In this document: piece by piece, positions 1-7,873 of the stretch | Position numbering within the stretch: position 1 is the stretch's first letter | Layout: every line of letters begins with the position of its first letter | DNA from: Pseudomonas saponiphila | GTDB taxonomy: Bacteria; Pseudomonadota; Gammaproteobacteria; Pseudomonadales; Pseudomonadaceae | Assembly (NCBI RefSeq): GCF_900105185.1 | Contig: NZ_FNTJ01000001.1 | Location: forward strand, 1,785,501 to 1,849,500 | Direction: 5' to 3' | Length of the DNA: 64,000 nt | The notes under the pieces: model-generated | What the model was told of the DNA's origin: nothing | Seen by the model: only the letters and a program-made list of their open reading frames with translations | The model's database searches: none | Position numbers and translations under genes: made by a program

Positions 1-864
1 CTGGCGCCGATCAAGGTCGAGTGGGTGGACCCGAGTCTGGCGGTGGAGGACGTGCTGGAGATGGTCCAGGGGGGCATCTTTCACCTGACCATCGTCGAGC
101 AGCCGATTGCCGAGCGCTGGAGCAAGATCCTGCCCAAGCTGCGTTTCGATCGGCAATTGAAAATCAGCGAACCGGGCGAGGAGCACTGGTTTGTGCGGCG
201 CGATGCGTCGATGCTGCGGGCCAGCATCGACCGTTTTCTCAAGAGCTATAAGACCCCGGCGGATCAGGATGTGGCGTTCCTGCGCATCTATCGGCGTCAG
301 TATCAGGTGCATTACCCCCTGGCCCAAGCTGATCGCCAGCGCCTGGAGAAACTGCGCCCGGTGTTGCAGAAGCATGCCGGGGAACAAGGCATGGACTGGC
401 TGAATCTGGCGGCTCTGGCTTTCAAGGAGTCGGCTCTGCAACCCAGCGCCAGGAGCGGTAGCGGCCCCACCGGACTGATGCAGATCACGCCCTCGGCGGC
501 GCAACGGGTCGGGGTCAACAATATCCAGTCCCTCGATAGCAATGTGCAGGTGGGAGCCAAGTACCTGGCGATGATTCGTCGCAAGTTCTTTGCCAGTCCC
601 AAGCTCAACGAACGCGAGCGAATGGCTTTTGTCCTGGCCGCTTACAACATGGGGCCGGAACGGGTGCAGGGCATGCGCAGCGAAGCCCGGCGTCGAGGGC
701 TCAATCCCAATCAGTGGTTTTTCCAGGTGGAGCGGATCGCCATGGAGCAGGTGGGTATGGGCGCGGTCAGCTATGTTAATAGCGTCAACAAATACTATCT
801 GGCCTTCGATCGTGAACGGGACTCGCTGGAGCCTCGGGAGCGAAAAGTTGTGTCTCGTAAATAA
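1..864 (+). CDS. MltF-type membrane-bound lytic murein transglycosylase, 5' end cut by window
   Basis: The reading frame is open from the first base, so the gene begins upstream and only its last 287 codons are here. The N-terminal part seen looks like the end of a periplasmic solute-binding (SBP_bac_3) domain. It is followed from about residue 130 by an SLT goose-type lysozyme domain with the catalytic Glu in FKESAL, then GLMQITPSAA and AAYNMGP. This family cleaves the MurNAc-GlcNAc bond of peptidoglycan to 1,6-anhydro ends at the outer membrane. The SBP plus SLT order is that of MltF; a second MltF-like paralogue (MltF2) is known in pseudomonads. Family assignment is firm, paralogue identity less so. 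Confidence 0.9.
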   Translation: MAPIKVEWVDPSLAVEDVLEMVQGGIFHLTIVEQPIAERWSKILPKLRFDRQLKISEPGEEHWFVRRDASMLRASIDRFLKSYKTPADQDVAFLRIYRRQYQVHYPLAQADRQRLEKLRPVLQKHAGEQGMDWLNLAALAFKESALQPSARSGSGPTGLMQITPSAAQRVGVNNIQSLDSNVQVGAKYLAMIRRKFFASPKLNERERMAFVLAAYNMGPERVQGMRSEARRRGLNPNQWFFQVERIAMEQVGMGAVSYVNSVNKYYLAFDRERDSLEPRERKVVSRK

Positions 865-966
865 TCGAAAATACTGATTGTTATTCCGGAATTATTCCGC
901 TTTTAACATGATGAAAACTGATTAGTATGGCGACCAACTTCCCCGTCTTACACAGGACTACACAGC

Positions 967-1401
967 ATGAGCACACTGATCAAAAACGTACTGAGCACTC
1001 GCGCCGGTTATGGCTTGACCGTTTTGCGGATTTTCGTCGGCATCATCTTTGCTGCCCACGGTGCGCAAAAACTCTTTGGCTGGTTCGGTGGTGGCGGCCT
1101 GGCGGGGACGGCTCAGTGGATGGAGAGCATCGGCCTGGCGCCTGGGTATCTGATGGCGTTGCTGGCCGGTGGTACCGAGTTCTTCGCGGGTCTGGCGCTG
1201 ATCATTGGCTTGTTGGCGCGTCCTGCTGCCCTGGGCCTGTCGTTTACCTTGTTGGTGGCAATCTTTTCGGTGCATATCGGCAACGGTCTGTTCATGGCCA
1301 ACAACGGCTATGAATTCGCCCTGGCGTTGCTGGGCGGGACTCTTGCGGTGCTGTTTGAAGGTGCCGGCAAACTGTCGCTGGATGCAACGATCGCCAAGTA
1401 A
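967..1401 (+). CDS. DoxX family inner-membrane protein
   Basis: A 144-residue, strongly hydrophobic protein with four predicted membrane spans and the DoxX-type N-terminal segment GLTVLRIFVGIIFAAHGAQK followed by FGWFGGGG. DoxX-family proteins are small quinone/thiol-associated membrane proteins, often expressed under redox stress; no precise reaction is established for this subgroup. It stands alone, with a clear intrinsic terminator about 70 bases after the stop. The ATG follows an AGGACTACACAGC stretch, a weak but usable ribosome site. Function beyond the family name cannot be read from the sequence. Confidence 0.88.
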   Translation: MSTLIKNVLSTRAGYGLTVLRIFVGIIFAAHGAQKLFGWFGGGGLAGTAQWMESIGLAPGYLMALLAGGTEFFAGLALIIGLLARPAALGLSFTLLVAIFSVHIGNGLFMANNGYEFALALLGGTLAVLFEGAGKLSLDATIAK

Positions 1402-1470
1402 TCCTTGGGCTTGATCCATCCATCGCTGGTGGCTTTCGAACGCTCTGGATCAACCCTTAGGAAAAATTCC

Positions 1471-1495
1471 AAGGCCTGCCGATGCAGGCCTTTTT
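1471..1495 (+). terminator. Intrinsic terminator after the DoxX gene
   Basis: AAGGCCTGC, a four-base loop CGAT, then GCAGGCCTT running into five T. A perfect nine-pair stem with a T tract, placed correctly to end the doxX transcript. Confidence 0.85.
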
Positions 1496-1510
1496 CGTTG
1501 CTGCGAAATC

Positions 1511-1540
1511 TTGACACTGACCGGCCGGCTTCTCTAGGAT
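1511..1540 (+). promoter_or_regulatory. Candidate sigma-70 promoter for the structured leader and 102-aa gene
   Basis: A perfect -35 TTGACA at 1511-1516 and a -10-like TAGGAT at 1535-1540, with an 18-base spacer. It lies just after the doxX terminator and would start transcription near 1547, about 150 bases before the next start codon. The -10 matches only 4 of 6 consensus bases. Confidence 0.5.
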
Positions 1541-1574
1541 GCTGCTCATGCGCCGATTTAAACAGCTACTTGCG

Positions 1575-1669
1575 GGGCGCCAGGTGAGTCGAAAGACCAT
1601 CGTTAGAAGCTGCAGGCAAGCTTCGAAATACCGCTAAAGCGCTGGTTTGGTGTTGCCTCTCACCTGCCC
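1575..1669 (+). ncRNA. Putative structured cis-regulatory 5' leader RNA
   Basis: Between the candidate promoter and the 102-aa gene the sequence folds on itself. An outer stem pairs CAGGTGAG (1581-1588) with CTCACCTG (1659-1666) and can extend by GGG/CCC across a CGC bulge. Inside it are nested ACCA/TGGT (1596-1599 with 1643-1646), CG/CG, TTAG/CTAA (1603-1606 with 1634-1637) and a terminal AAGCT/AGCTT hairpin (1607-1623). A small GTC-GAAA-GAC tetraloop hairpin at 1588-1597 competes for a few of these bases. I do not recognise it as a known riboswitch class. The pairing is seen; a regulatory role is inferred. Confidence 0.45.
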
Positions 1670-1698
1670 GGCAGAAACCTGAGGCAGAGACACATACG

Positions 1699-2007
1699 AT
1701 GAATGCACCACGCCCCCTTGTACGTCTTGCGCCGCTCACGTCGAGTCTTTCCCAGCGCAACCCGAAAATCCTTCTTGGCGGCAAGCACCAACCCACCCTG
1801 TTGCGTTATCTCGATGGCTGGCCGCGGCGTTCCGCGGGCCCGGCGGCATTTCTGATCCAGTTCGTCGAAGAGGGCGAGTCCCTGGCACGTTTTGCCAGTG
1901 ACAGCTTTGATCTGGCAGTCATTCCGGCACCCAGTGCCGAGCACGCAGCTGAAGTCATCAAGCAATTGACCCGTGTCGCTCGCCAAGGGCTGATCATTCG
2001 CCGCTAG
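1699..2007 (+). CDS. Conserved hypothetical protein, methyltransferase-like C-terminal fragment
   Basis: A 102-residue protein of unknown role. Its C-terminal half, with FASDSFDLAVIPAPS followed by a helix and RVARQGLIIRR, resembles the strand-loop-helix-strand end of class I SAM-dependent methyltransferases. The glycine-rich SAM-binding motif I is absent, so catalysis is doubtful. It is preceded by a promoter-like TTGACA and a folded leader of about 150 bases, which is unusual for so small a gene. No signal peptide or membrane span is visible. The methyltransferase resemblance is my reading and could be coincidental. Confidence 0.7.
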   Translation: MNAPRPLVRLAPLTSSLSQRNPKILLGGKHQPTLLRYLDGWPRRSAGPAAFLIQFVEEGESLARFASDSFDLAVIPAPSAEHAAEVIKQLTRVARQGLIIRR

Positions 2008-2148
2008 TGGTCTGGCGGCTCCGACGGCGCTGTGCAGCTTGCTGCTGACTGCGCCGTATTCAGATAGTGATTGTATCGAGCAGACATTGGCTGGCATTTC
2101 CAGCTGTGGCGGATGCCCCTTGCTCATGCAGTGATCGGGGCTCGCTAT

Positions 2149-2778
2149 TCAAACAACGGCATTGCGCTTTGCCAGTTCAGCCAGGGCGACCAGGTTGGAA
2201 ATGTTGAAGCGCTTGAGCAAACGCACTTTGTAGGTGCTGACGGTCTTGTGGCTGATCAGCAGGGCGTCGGCAATCTGCTGATTGTTGAGACCGGTGGCCA
2301 GCAGTTTCAGGACGGTGATCTCGCGATCGGTCAGGCGGGAGATCAGTACGCTTTCCTGGCTGGCGGCATTGGTGTTCTGCTGCAGGATATTGATGGTGTC
2401 CTCCGGGAAGTAGCTGTACCCGGACAGAATGGCCTTCACTGCATTGGCCAGTTCATGAAGATTCTCGGTCTTGCACAGAAAACCCGCGGCTCCGGCCTGC
2501 AGGCAGCGCAAGGCGAAGTTCTTCGAGTCGCTTGACGTCAGGACCAGGGTCTTCACATGCAGGTCCGCGGACTTGATATGGGCGATGACCGAGAACCCGT
2601 CCAGGTTGGGAATCCCCAGGTCGAGGATCAACAGGTCCGGCATGTGTTTGCGCACCAGCTGCACGGCATCCGCACCGTTGTCGGCTTCAGCGACGATGGT
2701 GTGGTGATGGGGTTCCAGCACCGACCTGATGGCCAGGCGGATCAGTGGGTGGTCATCGACGATAATGATGTTGCCCAT
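2149..2778 (-). CDS. NarL/FixJ-family response regulator (BvgA/EvgA-like), orphan
   Basis: A 209-residue two-domain regulator. The receiver domain (1-120) has the acidic pair D8/D9, phospho-acceptor D53 in LLILDLGIP, and the conserved Lys in FLCK. The C-terminal LuxR-type helix-turn-helix (about 145-209) reads LTDREITVLKLLATG, then NNQQIADALLISHKTVSTYK. Such proteins bind DNA as dimers when phosphorylated. No kinase gene is adjacent, so its partner is elsewhere. A close paralogue in the same size class lies at about 44 kb beside a BvgS-type hybrid kinase; cross-talk between them is possible but only inferred. Confidence 0.9.
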   Translation of the reverse strand: MGNIIIVDDHPLIRLAIRSVLEPHHHTIVAEADNGADAVQLVRKHMPDLLILDLGIPNLDGFSVIAHIKSADLHVKTLVLTSSDSKNFALRCLQAGAAGFLCKTENLHELANAVKAILSGYSYFPEDTINILQQNTNAASQESVLISRLTDREITVLKLLATGLNNQQIADALLISHKTVSTYKVRLLKRFNISNLVALAELAKRNAVV

Positions 2779-3078
2779 TTAGTGCATTCCCTTTGTTTTT
2801 TGGAGGTCTTGGTCGTTGGTCGCGGGTTCTTTGGGGAGGTAGGTTGCAAGTCGTCAGGCGTGCCGAGTGCAAATTCTGTTGCTTAAAATGTGTCTGAGGC
2901 CGTAAGCCTCGGCGGTTTGGCTCTATGATTGGCCGACCTCTCTGAAATCTAAATCGGACAAATCTGATAGTGCTGCGTTAACGATGCGCGGGTAGGGCAG
3001 CCGCCCGAGATCGGCCGGGTTCAACGGTTAATTCAAATAACAGAACAGCCGCTACAAGGCTGGAAGGTGACAAGCCAA

Positions 3079-3552
3079 TTGAGTACCAAGCTCATCACAC
3101 AGGATGGTTACGACGCACTGAAGCAGGAACTGGATTATCTGTGGCGGGAGAAACGTCCGGACATCACCCAGAAGGTCACCTGGGCCGCGTCCCTGGGTGA
3201 TCGCAGTGAGAATGCCGACTATCAGTACAACAAGAAGCTGCTGCGGGAGATCGATCGTCGGGTGCGCTACATCCGCAAGCGTCTGGAAGACATGAAAGTG
3301 GTGTCCTACGCACCGGAGCAGGAGGGCCGGGTGTTTTTCGGTGCTTGGGTCGAGGTGGAAAACGAGGCTGCCGAGATCAAGCGCTTTCGTATCGTCGGTT
3401 ATGACGAGATCTATCTGCGCAAGGACTACATTTCCATCGACTCGCCAATGGCCAGGGCGCTGCTGAAAAAGGAAGTGGGCGACGAAGCCATTGTTCATAC
3501 CCCGGCGGGTGAAACCTGCTGGTGGATCAACCAGATCGAGTACGTGAAGTAG
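3079..3552 (+). CDS. greB: Transcript cleavage factor GreB
   Basis: GreB binds the RNA polymerase secondary channel and stimulates cleavage of backtracked RNA. The protein shows the N-terminal coiled coil with the acidic tip GDRSENADYQYNKKLLREID and the C-terminal FKBP-like globular domain including FRIVGYDEIY, YISIDSPMARALL and a terminal Trp-rich stretch. I place the start at TTG 3079. It gives the usual family N-terminus (M)STKLIT and is preceded at eight bases by a strong GGAAGGTGA ribosome site. An in-frame GTG at 3067 is the alternative. Length of 157 residues is normal. The gene converges on the ABC permease. Confidence 0.93.
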   Translation: MSTKLITQDGYDALKQELDYLWREKRPDITQKVTWAASLGDRSENADYQYNKKLLREIDRRVRYIRKRLEDMKVVSYAPEQEGRVFFGAWVEVENEAAEIKRFRIVGYDEIYLRKDYISIDSPMARALLKKEVGDEAIVHTPAGETCWWINQIEYVK

Positions 3553-3577
3553 GCTCGCCAGCCGGCGCTGGCGAGCC
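3552..3577. terminator. Hairpin between convergent greB and ABC permease genes
   Basis: Eleven-base perfect inverted repeat GGCTCGCCAGC / GCTGGCGAGCC with a four-base loop, sitting between two convergent stop codons. There is no clear T tract on either side, so it may end transcription weakly or protect 3' ends. Confidence 0.55.
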
Positions 3578-3585
3578 ATGCGTCT

Positions 3586-6090
3586 TCATCCTTCGCGCAG
3601 GACACTCAAGGGGCTGGCGTTCAACGCCCGGCGAGTGCCGAAAATTCCGGCTCCGCCTATCAGCAGCGCGCCAATCAGTGGCAGCAGCAATAACCAGGGG
3701 TGGGGGTGCCAGGGCAAGTCGAAGGCAAACCGGTAGAGCACCAGGCTGATCAGTTCGCTGCCCAGGGCCGCCAGCAGGCCGCTGACCGCGCCAAGCAAGC
3801 CGAATTCGATCCGTCGGGCCTTGATCAGCAACCGCCGTTCGGCACCGAGGGCGCGTAGCAGCGCGCCCTGGCGGATGCGCTCGTCCAGGGTGGCTTGCAG
3901 ACCGGAAAACAGCACGGCCATTCCCGCCGCCAAGACAAACAGCAGCACATATTCCACCGCCAGAGTGACCTGGGCCAGAATGCTGCGCAGCTGCTCCAGC
4001 AGGGCTTCCACTTGAAGGATGGTGACCGCCGGAAAAGCCCTGGACAGTTCGACGATCTGCTGGTCGTGCCCTGGACTCAGATAGAAGCTGGTGAGGTAGG
4101 TGGCGGGCAGGTCCTTCAAAGTGCCGGGCTGGAAGATCATGAAGAAGTTCGGTTGGAAGTTGTCCCAGTTGATGCTGCGCAGGCTGGTGACCCGGGCCTC
4201 CCGATTGACTCCCGCCACGGTGAAGATCAAGCGGTCACCCAGTTTCAGCTTCAGGCTTTGTGCCACCTTGGCCTCCACGGACACGCCAGGCACCGGGTCG
4301 TTGGTCTGGCTCGACCACCATTGGCCTTCGGTGATGCTGTTGCCGGCAGGCAGATCAGCGGCCCAGGTCAGGCTCAGATCACGCTGAACGGCCCGGTCAC
4401 CACTGGAGTCTTTGCTGACAATCTCCCTAACAGGTTCGCCATTGATGCTCACCAGGCGTCCGGGAACCACCGGATACAGCGGTGCCGACGGCGCCGAGAG
4501 TTGTACCAGGCGATCGCTGAACGCCTGCTTTTCGGCCGGCAGGATATTCAGGGCGAAGTAGTTCGGGGCATTTTTGGGCAACTGATTCTGCCAGGTATCC
4601 AGCAACTCGCCCCGCAGCAGGGCGATCAAGGCCATTGACAGCAGAATCAGGCCGAAGGCCAGGGATTGTCCGGCCGCCGCCAGGGGGTGACGCAGTAATT
4701 GGCCCAGTCCCAGGCGCCAGGGCAGGGACGACCGGGCCAGCAGGCGACGCAGGCTTTGCAGCAGCAACAGCAGCAATCCACCCAGAAACAGTGCGGCTAT
4801 CAAGCCGCCCCCGAGCAGGGCGAAGGTCAGCAGTAGATCCAGGCTCAAGCGCCACATGATCAGGCCCAGGGCAAATAGCGCGGCGCCATAGATCATCCAG
4901 GTGCTGGAGGGAATCGGTAGCAGGTCGCGCCGCAGGACCCGCAATGGCGGGACCCGTCCCAGTGCGGCCAGGGGTGGCAAGGCGAATCCCGCCAGGGCGA
5001 CCAGTCCGGTGCCTATCCCGGCGATGGCTGGCAGCAGTCCTCCAGGTGGCACGTCGTTAGGCAGAAGATCATGCAGCAGATAGAACAGGCCAAGCTGGGC
5101 CAGCCAACCCAACAGCGCGCCGCTTAGGCTGGCCAGCAGCCCCAGCACTGCCAATTGCACGCTGAACAGCAGCATGGTTTCCCGGCTTGACAATCCCAGG
5201 CAGCGCAACAGGGCGCTGGCATCGAAGCGTCGGGTGGCAAAGCGATTGGCCGACAAGGCCACGGCGACACCCGAGAGCAGCACCGCCACCAGGCTGGCCA
5301 TGTTCAGGTAGCGCTCGGCCTTACCCAGGGCGCCGCCGATCTGCTGGTTGCCATCCCGGGCGTCCTGCAGTCGCTGGTTGGCTGCCAATCCCGGTGTGAT
5401 CAATTGGCGATAGTGTTCGAGGGCTGCGGCTGGGCCGCGCCAGAGCTCCTTGTAGCTGACCCGGCTGCCAGGCTGGACGACGCCGGTGGCTTGCAGGTCA
5501 TCCAGGCTGATCAGCACCCGGGGCGTCAGGCTGTAGAAGTTGCCGGCTCGGTCGGGCTCATAGGTCAGGACTCGCGCCAGGCGCAGGGGCTGCAGGCCGA
5601 CATCGATGCTGTCTCCAATTTTCAGGTTCAGGGCGGTCAACAGTCGCGACTCGACCCAGGCCTCGCCCGCCTTCGGTCCCCCGCCCGATTCTTCGGTGGC
5701 GTAGGGAGCGGCCGCGCTCTTGAGCTGGCCGCGCAGCGGGTAGGCGGAGTCCACGGCCTTGATGCTCGACAGCTGGATGCCGTTGTCTGTGGCGATGACG
5801 CTGGAGAATTCGACAATGCGTGCGTGCTCCAGCCCAAGTTCGCGTCCGCTGTCGATTTGTTCCGGGCGTGCCGGCGAGCTGCCTTCCAACAGCAAGTCAG
5901 CGCCGAGAAACTCGGTAGCCCGCAGCAACATGGCGCCATTGAGGCGGGCGCCGAAATAGCCGATGGCGGTGCTTGCCGCCACGGCCACCAGCAACGCAAA
6001 GAACAACACGCGCAACTCGCCGGCGCGGGCGTCGCGCAGCAGCTGGCGGACAGCGAGGCTCAACAGGCGCAACAGTGGCATGCGTGCCAT
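3586..6090 (-). CDS. FtsX-like ABC transporter permease (YbbP type)
   Basis: An 834-residue inner-membrane protein with one N-terminal span, a large periplasmic region, and two sets of FtsX/MacB-type membrane bundles (around residues 255-480 and near the C-terminus). This is the duplicated layout of YbbP-like permeases. It works with the ATPase encoded immediately upstream; the ATPase stop TGA overlaps this gene's ATG by one base (TGATG), implying translational coupling. The family is a mechanotransmission ABC group related to LolCDE and MacB; its substrate is not established. Another possible start is ATG 6081. Placement of the pair divergent from tesA is the same as ybbAP-tesA in E. coli. 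Confidence 0.9.
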   Translation of the reverse strand: MARMPLLRLLSLAVRQLLRDARAGELRVLFFALLVAVAASTAIGYFGARLNGAMLLRATEFLGADLLLEGSSPARPEQIDSGRELGLEHARIVEFSSVIATDNGIQLSSIKAVDSAYPLRGQLKSAAAPYATEESGGGPKAGEAWVESRLLTALNLKIGDSIDVGLQPLRLARVLTYEPDRAGNFYSLTPRVLISLDDLQATGVVQPGSRVSYKELWRGPAAALEHYRQLITPGLAANQRLQDARDGNQQIGGALGKAERYLNMASLVAVLLSGVAVALSANRFATRRFDASALLRCLGLSSRETMLLFSVQLAVLGLLASLSGALLGWLAQLGLFYLLHDLLPNDVPPGGLLPAIAGIGTGLVALAGFALPPLAALGRVPPLRVLRRDLLPIPSSTWMIYGAALFALGLIMWRLSLDLLLTFALLGGGLIAALFLGGLLLLLLQSLRRLLARSSLPWRLGLGQLLRHPLAAAGQSLAFGLILLSMALIALLRGELLDTWQNQLPKNAPNYFALNILPAEKQAFSDRLVQLSAPSAPLYPVVPGRLVSINGEPVREIVSKDSSGDRAVQRDLSLTWAADLPAGNSITEGQWWSSQTNDPVPGVSVEAKVAQSLKLKLGDRLIFTVAGVNREARVTSLRSINWDNFQPNFFMIFQPGTLKDLPATYLTSFYLSPGHDQQIVELSRAFPAVTILQVEALLEQLRSILAQVTLAVEYVLLFVLAAGMAVLFSGLQATLDERIRQGALLRALGAERRLLIKARRIEFGLLGAVSGLLAALGSELISLVLYRFAFDLPWHPHPWLLLLPLIGALLIGGAGIFGTRRALNASPLSVLREG

Positions 6091-6773
6091 CAAGGCTCCA
6101 GAGGGGCGACCAGCAAGCCCGCTTCAAGACGGATCAGGCGCCGGCAGCGATGGGCCAGGCGTTCATCGTGGGTCACCAGCACCAGGGTGGTGCCGCTTTC
6201 CTTGTTGAGCTCGAACAGCAGGTCACTGATGCGTTCGCCGGTGTGACTGTCGAGATTGCCAGTGGGTTCATCGGCAAACAGCACATCGGGTTCGGCGGCA
6301 AAGGCCCGGGCGATAGCTACTCGTTGCTGTTCGCCGCCGGACAGCTGGCGTGGCGAATGGCTCAGGCGCTGGCCGAGGCCGACTCGCTGCAGCAACTCGG
6401 TGGCCCGTTCTCGGGCGTCACGGCGGCCATCGAGTTCCAAGGGCAGCATGACGTTTTCCAGGGCATTGAGGCTGTCGAGCAGTTGAAAGGACTGGAAGAC
6501 GAATCCCACATGTTCGGCCCTGATTCGCGCTCGCTGGTCCTCATCCAGGCTGCTCAGTGCCTGACCGGCCAGGGTCACTTCACCGCTGCTGGGCAGGTCG
6601 AGCCCGGCCAGCAGGCCGAGCAGGGTGGATTTGCCGGACCCGGAGGCGCCGACGATGGCCAGGCTGTCGCCCTGATTCAGCTCCAGGTCGAGTTGGTGCA
6701 GGATGGTCAGTTCACCTTCCGCGCTGGGAACCACTTTGCTAAGGTTCCGCGCAGTGAGAATGCTTGCGCCCAT
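6090..6773 (-). CDS. ABC transporter ATP-binding protein (YbbA type)
   Basis: A 227-residue ATPase of the LolD/MacB/FtsE group. Visible motifs are Walker [10 protein letters not shown], the Q-loop region [12 protein letters not shown], signature [14 protein letters not shown], Walker [10 protein letters not shown], and the switch His in LVTHD. It energises the permease encoded directly downstream. The start at 6773 ([12 protein letters not shown]) shares the palindromic CATG at 6771-6774 with the divergent tesA region, so promoters for both must lie inside each other's coding sequence or leader. The frame is open 138 codons further upstream over tesA but that extension is non-homologous and rejected. 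Confidence 0.92.
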   Translation of the reverse strand: MGASILTARNLSKVVPSAEGELTILHQLDLELNQGDSLAIVGASGSGKSTLLGLLAGLDLPSSGEVTLAGQALSSLDEDQRARIRAEHVGFVFQSFQLLDSLNALENVMLPLELDGRRDARERATELLQRVGLGQRLSHSPRQLSGGEQQRVAIARAFAAEPDVLFADEPTGNLDSHTGERISDLLFELNKESGTTLVLVTHDERLAHRCRRLIRLEAGLLVAPLEP

Positions 6774-6783
6774 GGAGAATCCG

Positions 6784-7389
6784 ATGCGTGTATGGTTTTT
6801 GAGTGCCGGCCTGGCCTTGATGTGCATGGTCCAGAACGCAGCGGCGGGTACGGTCCTGATCGTGGGCGATAGTATCAGTGCGGCTTTCGGCCTGGATACC
6901 CGCGAAGGTTGGGTGGCCCTGTTGGAGAAGCGGCTCAAGGACCAGGGTTTTAGCGACAAGGTGGTCAACGCATCGGTCAGCGGCGACACCAGTGCAGGGG
7001 GGCAGGCGCGGCTGCCGGCGCTGCTTGCAGCCCACAAGCCGCAGGTGGTGATCCTTGAATTGGGTGGCAACGATGGCTTGCGCGGCCAGCCGCCCCAGCA
7101 ATTGCAACAAAATCTTGCGTCGATGATCGACAGCGCCCAGGCCGACGGTGCCAAGGTCCTGTTGTTGGGCATGCAGTTGCCGCCCAACTACGGTGTGCGC
7201 TACACCCGGGCGTTCGCCCAGGTCTATAGCCAGTTGGCCAGCGACAAGCAGGTGGCCCTGGTGCCGTTTTTTCTCGAAGGGGTCGGCGGTCATCCTGAAC
7301 TGATGCAGGCGGATGGTTTGCACCCTGCGGCAGCGGCCCAGGGCAAGTTGCTGGAAAATGTCTGGCCGACGCTAAAACCGCTGCTTTGA
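6784..7389 (+). CDS. tesA: Arylesterase / acyl-CoA thioesterase I, TesA type (SGNH hydrolase)
   Basis: A 201-residue secreted SGNH/GDSL hydrolase. A signal peptide ends near AGLALMCMVQNAAAG. Block I is GDSISAAFGL with the nucleophile Ser, the oxyanion residues include GGNDGL, and the catalytic Asp/His lie in DGLHP near the C-terminus. TesA acts in the periplasm on acyl-CoA and aryl esters and has lysophospholipase activity in homologues. The ATG at 6784 gives the best signal peptide; ATG 6772 in frame would add four residues and share CATG with the divergent ybbA start. All catalytic residues are present. Confidence 0.93.
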   Translation: MRVWFLSAGLALMCMVQNAAAGTVLIVGDSISAAFGLDTREGWVALLEKRLKDQGFSDKVVNASVSGDTSAGGQARLPALLAAHKPQVVILELGGNDGLRGQPPQQLQQNLASMIDSAQADGAKVLLLGMQLPPNYGVRYTRAFAQVYSQLASDKQVALVPFFLEGVGGHPELMQADGLHPAAAAQGKLLENVWPTLKPLL

Positions 7390-7445
7390 CGCTTTTCTAG
7401 TGGCAGTGTTTCGGCTAATGTGGCGCCCCCGATTTGGAGCCCCCG

Positions 7446-7739
7446 ATGCCGCGTCCCGCCTGGTCCCTGTTTGCCTATCAACTGATCGAGCCTGATGAGC
7501 AGCTTGACCTGTTCGCCTGCCAGGAAGTTCGGGTGCATCTGGTGACTCGGCAGTTGGAACTGGGTGGTTCAGCCGACCGGACCTTGTGCGGCACTTTGCT
7601 GCCTGCGCAGCCGCGCTGGTCGAGCGTGGATCGGACGATTTTCCAGGACCAGCGACTCTGCCCGTTGTGTCGGGCGATCCTGGAGTCACAAAAGCGCGGG
7701 ACGCCGCCAATTTGGCCTGAGCTGCGCTTCGAGCTGTAG
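7446..7739 (+). CDS. Conserved hypothetical protein with C-terminal CxxC
   Basis: A 97-residue soluble protein with no family I recognise. It begins MPRPAWSLFAYQLIEP and has three cysteines, two as LCPLC near residue 75, followed by a basic stretch. This could be half of a metal site, but no second CxxC is present. The ATG is preceded by GGAG at a seven-base spacing. It follows tesA by about 55 bases in the same direction and may share its transcript. No function is proposed. Confidence 0.72.
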   Translation: MPRPAWSLFAYQLIEPDEQLDLFACQEVRVHLVTRQLELGGSADRTLCGTLLPAQPRWSSVDRTIFQDQRLCPLCRAILESQKRGTPPIWPELRFEL

Positions 7740-7873
7740 GCGGTCGATCGCCGACCGTTGCGACAGGGATTTCATGTGTCTGTGCTTGTCTCCCCGCTTG
7801 GCTCCCGTAGCTTTGGGGCGGGGGTGTACAATCGCGTTTCTATCACTCGTTGTTCATGCGAAGGATTATCCGG

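Noticed and set aside
6774..7187. Extension of the YbbA-type ATPase upstream over tesA
   Set aside because: The extra 138 codons are antisense to tesA and unlike any ABC ATPase; ATG 6773 is the normal start.
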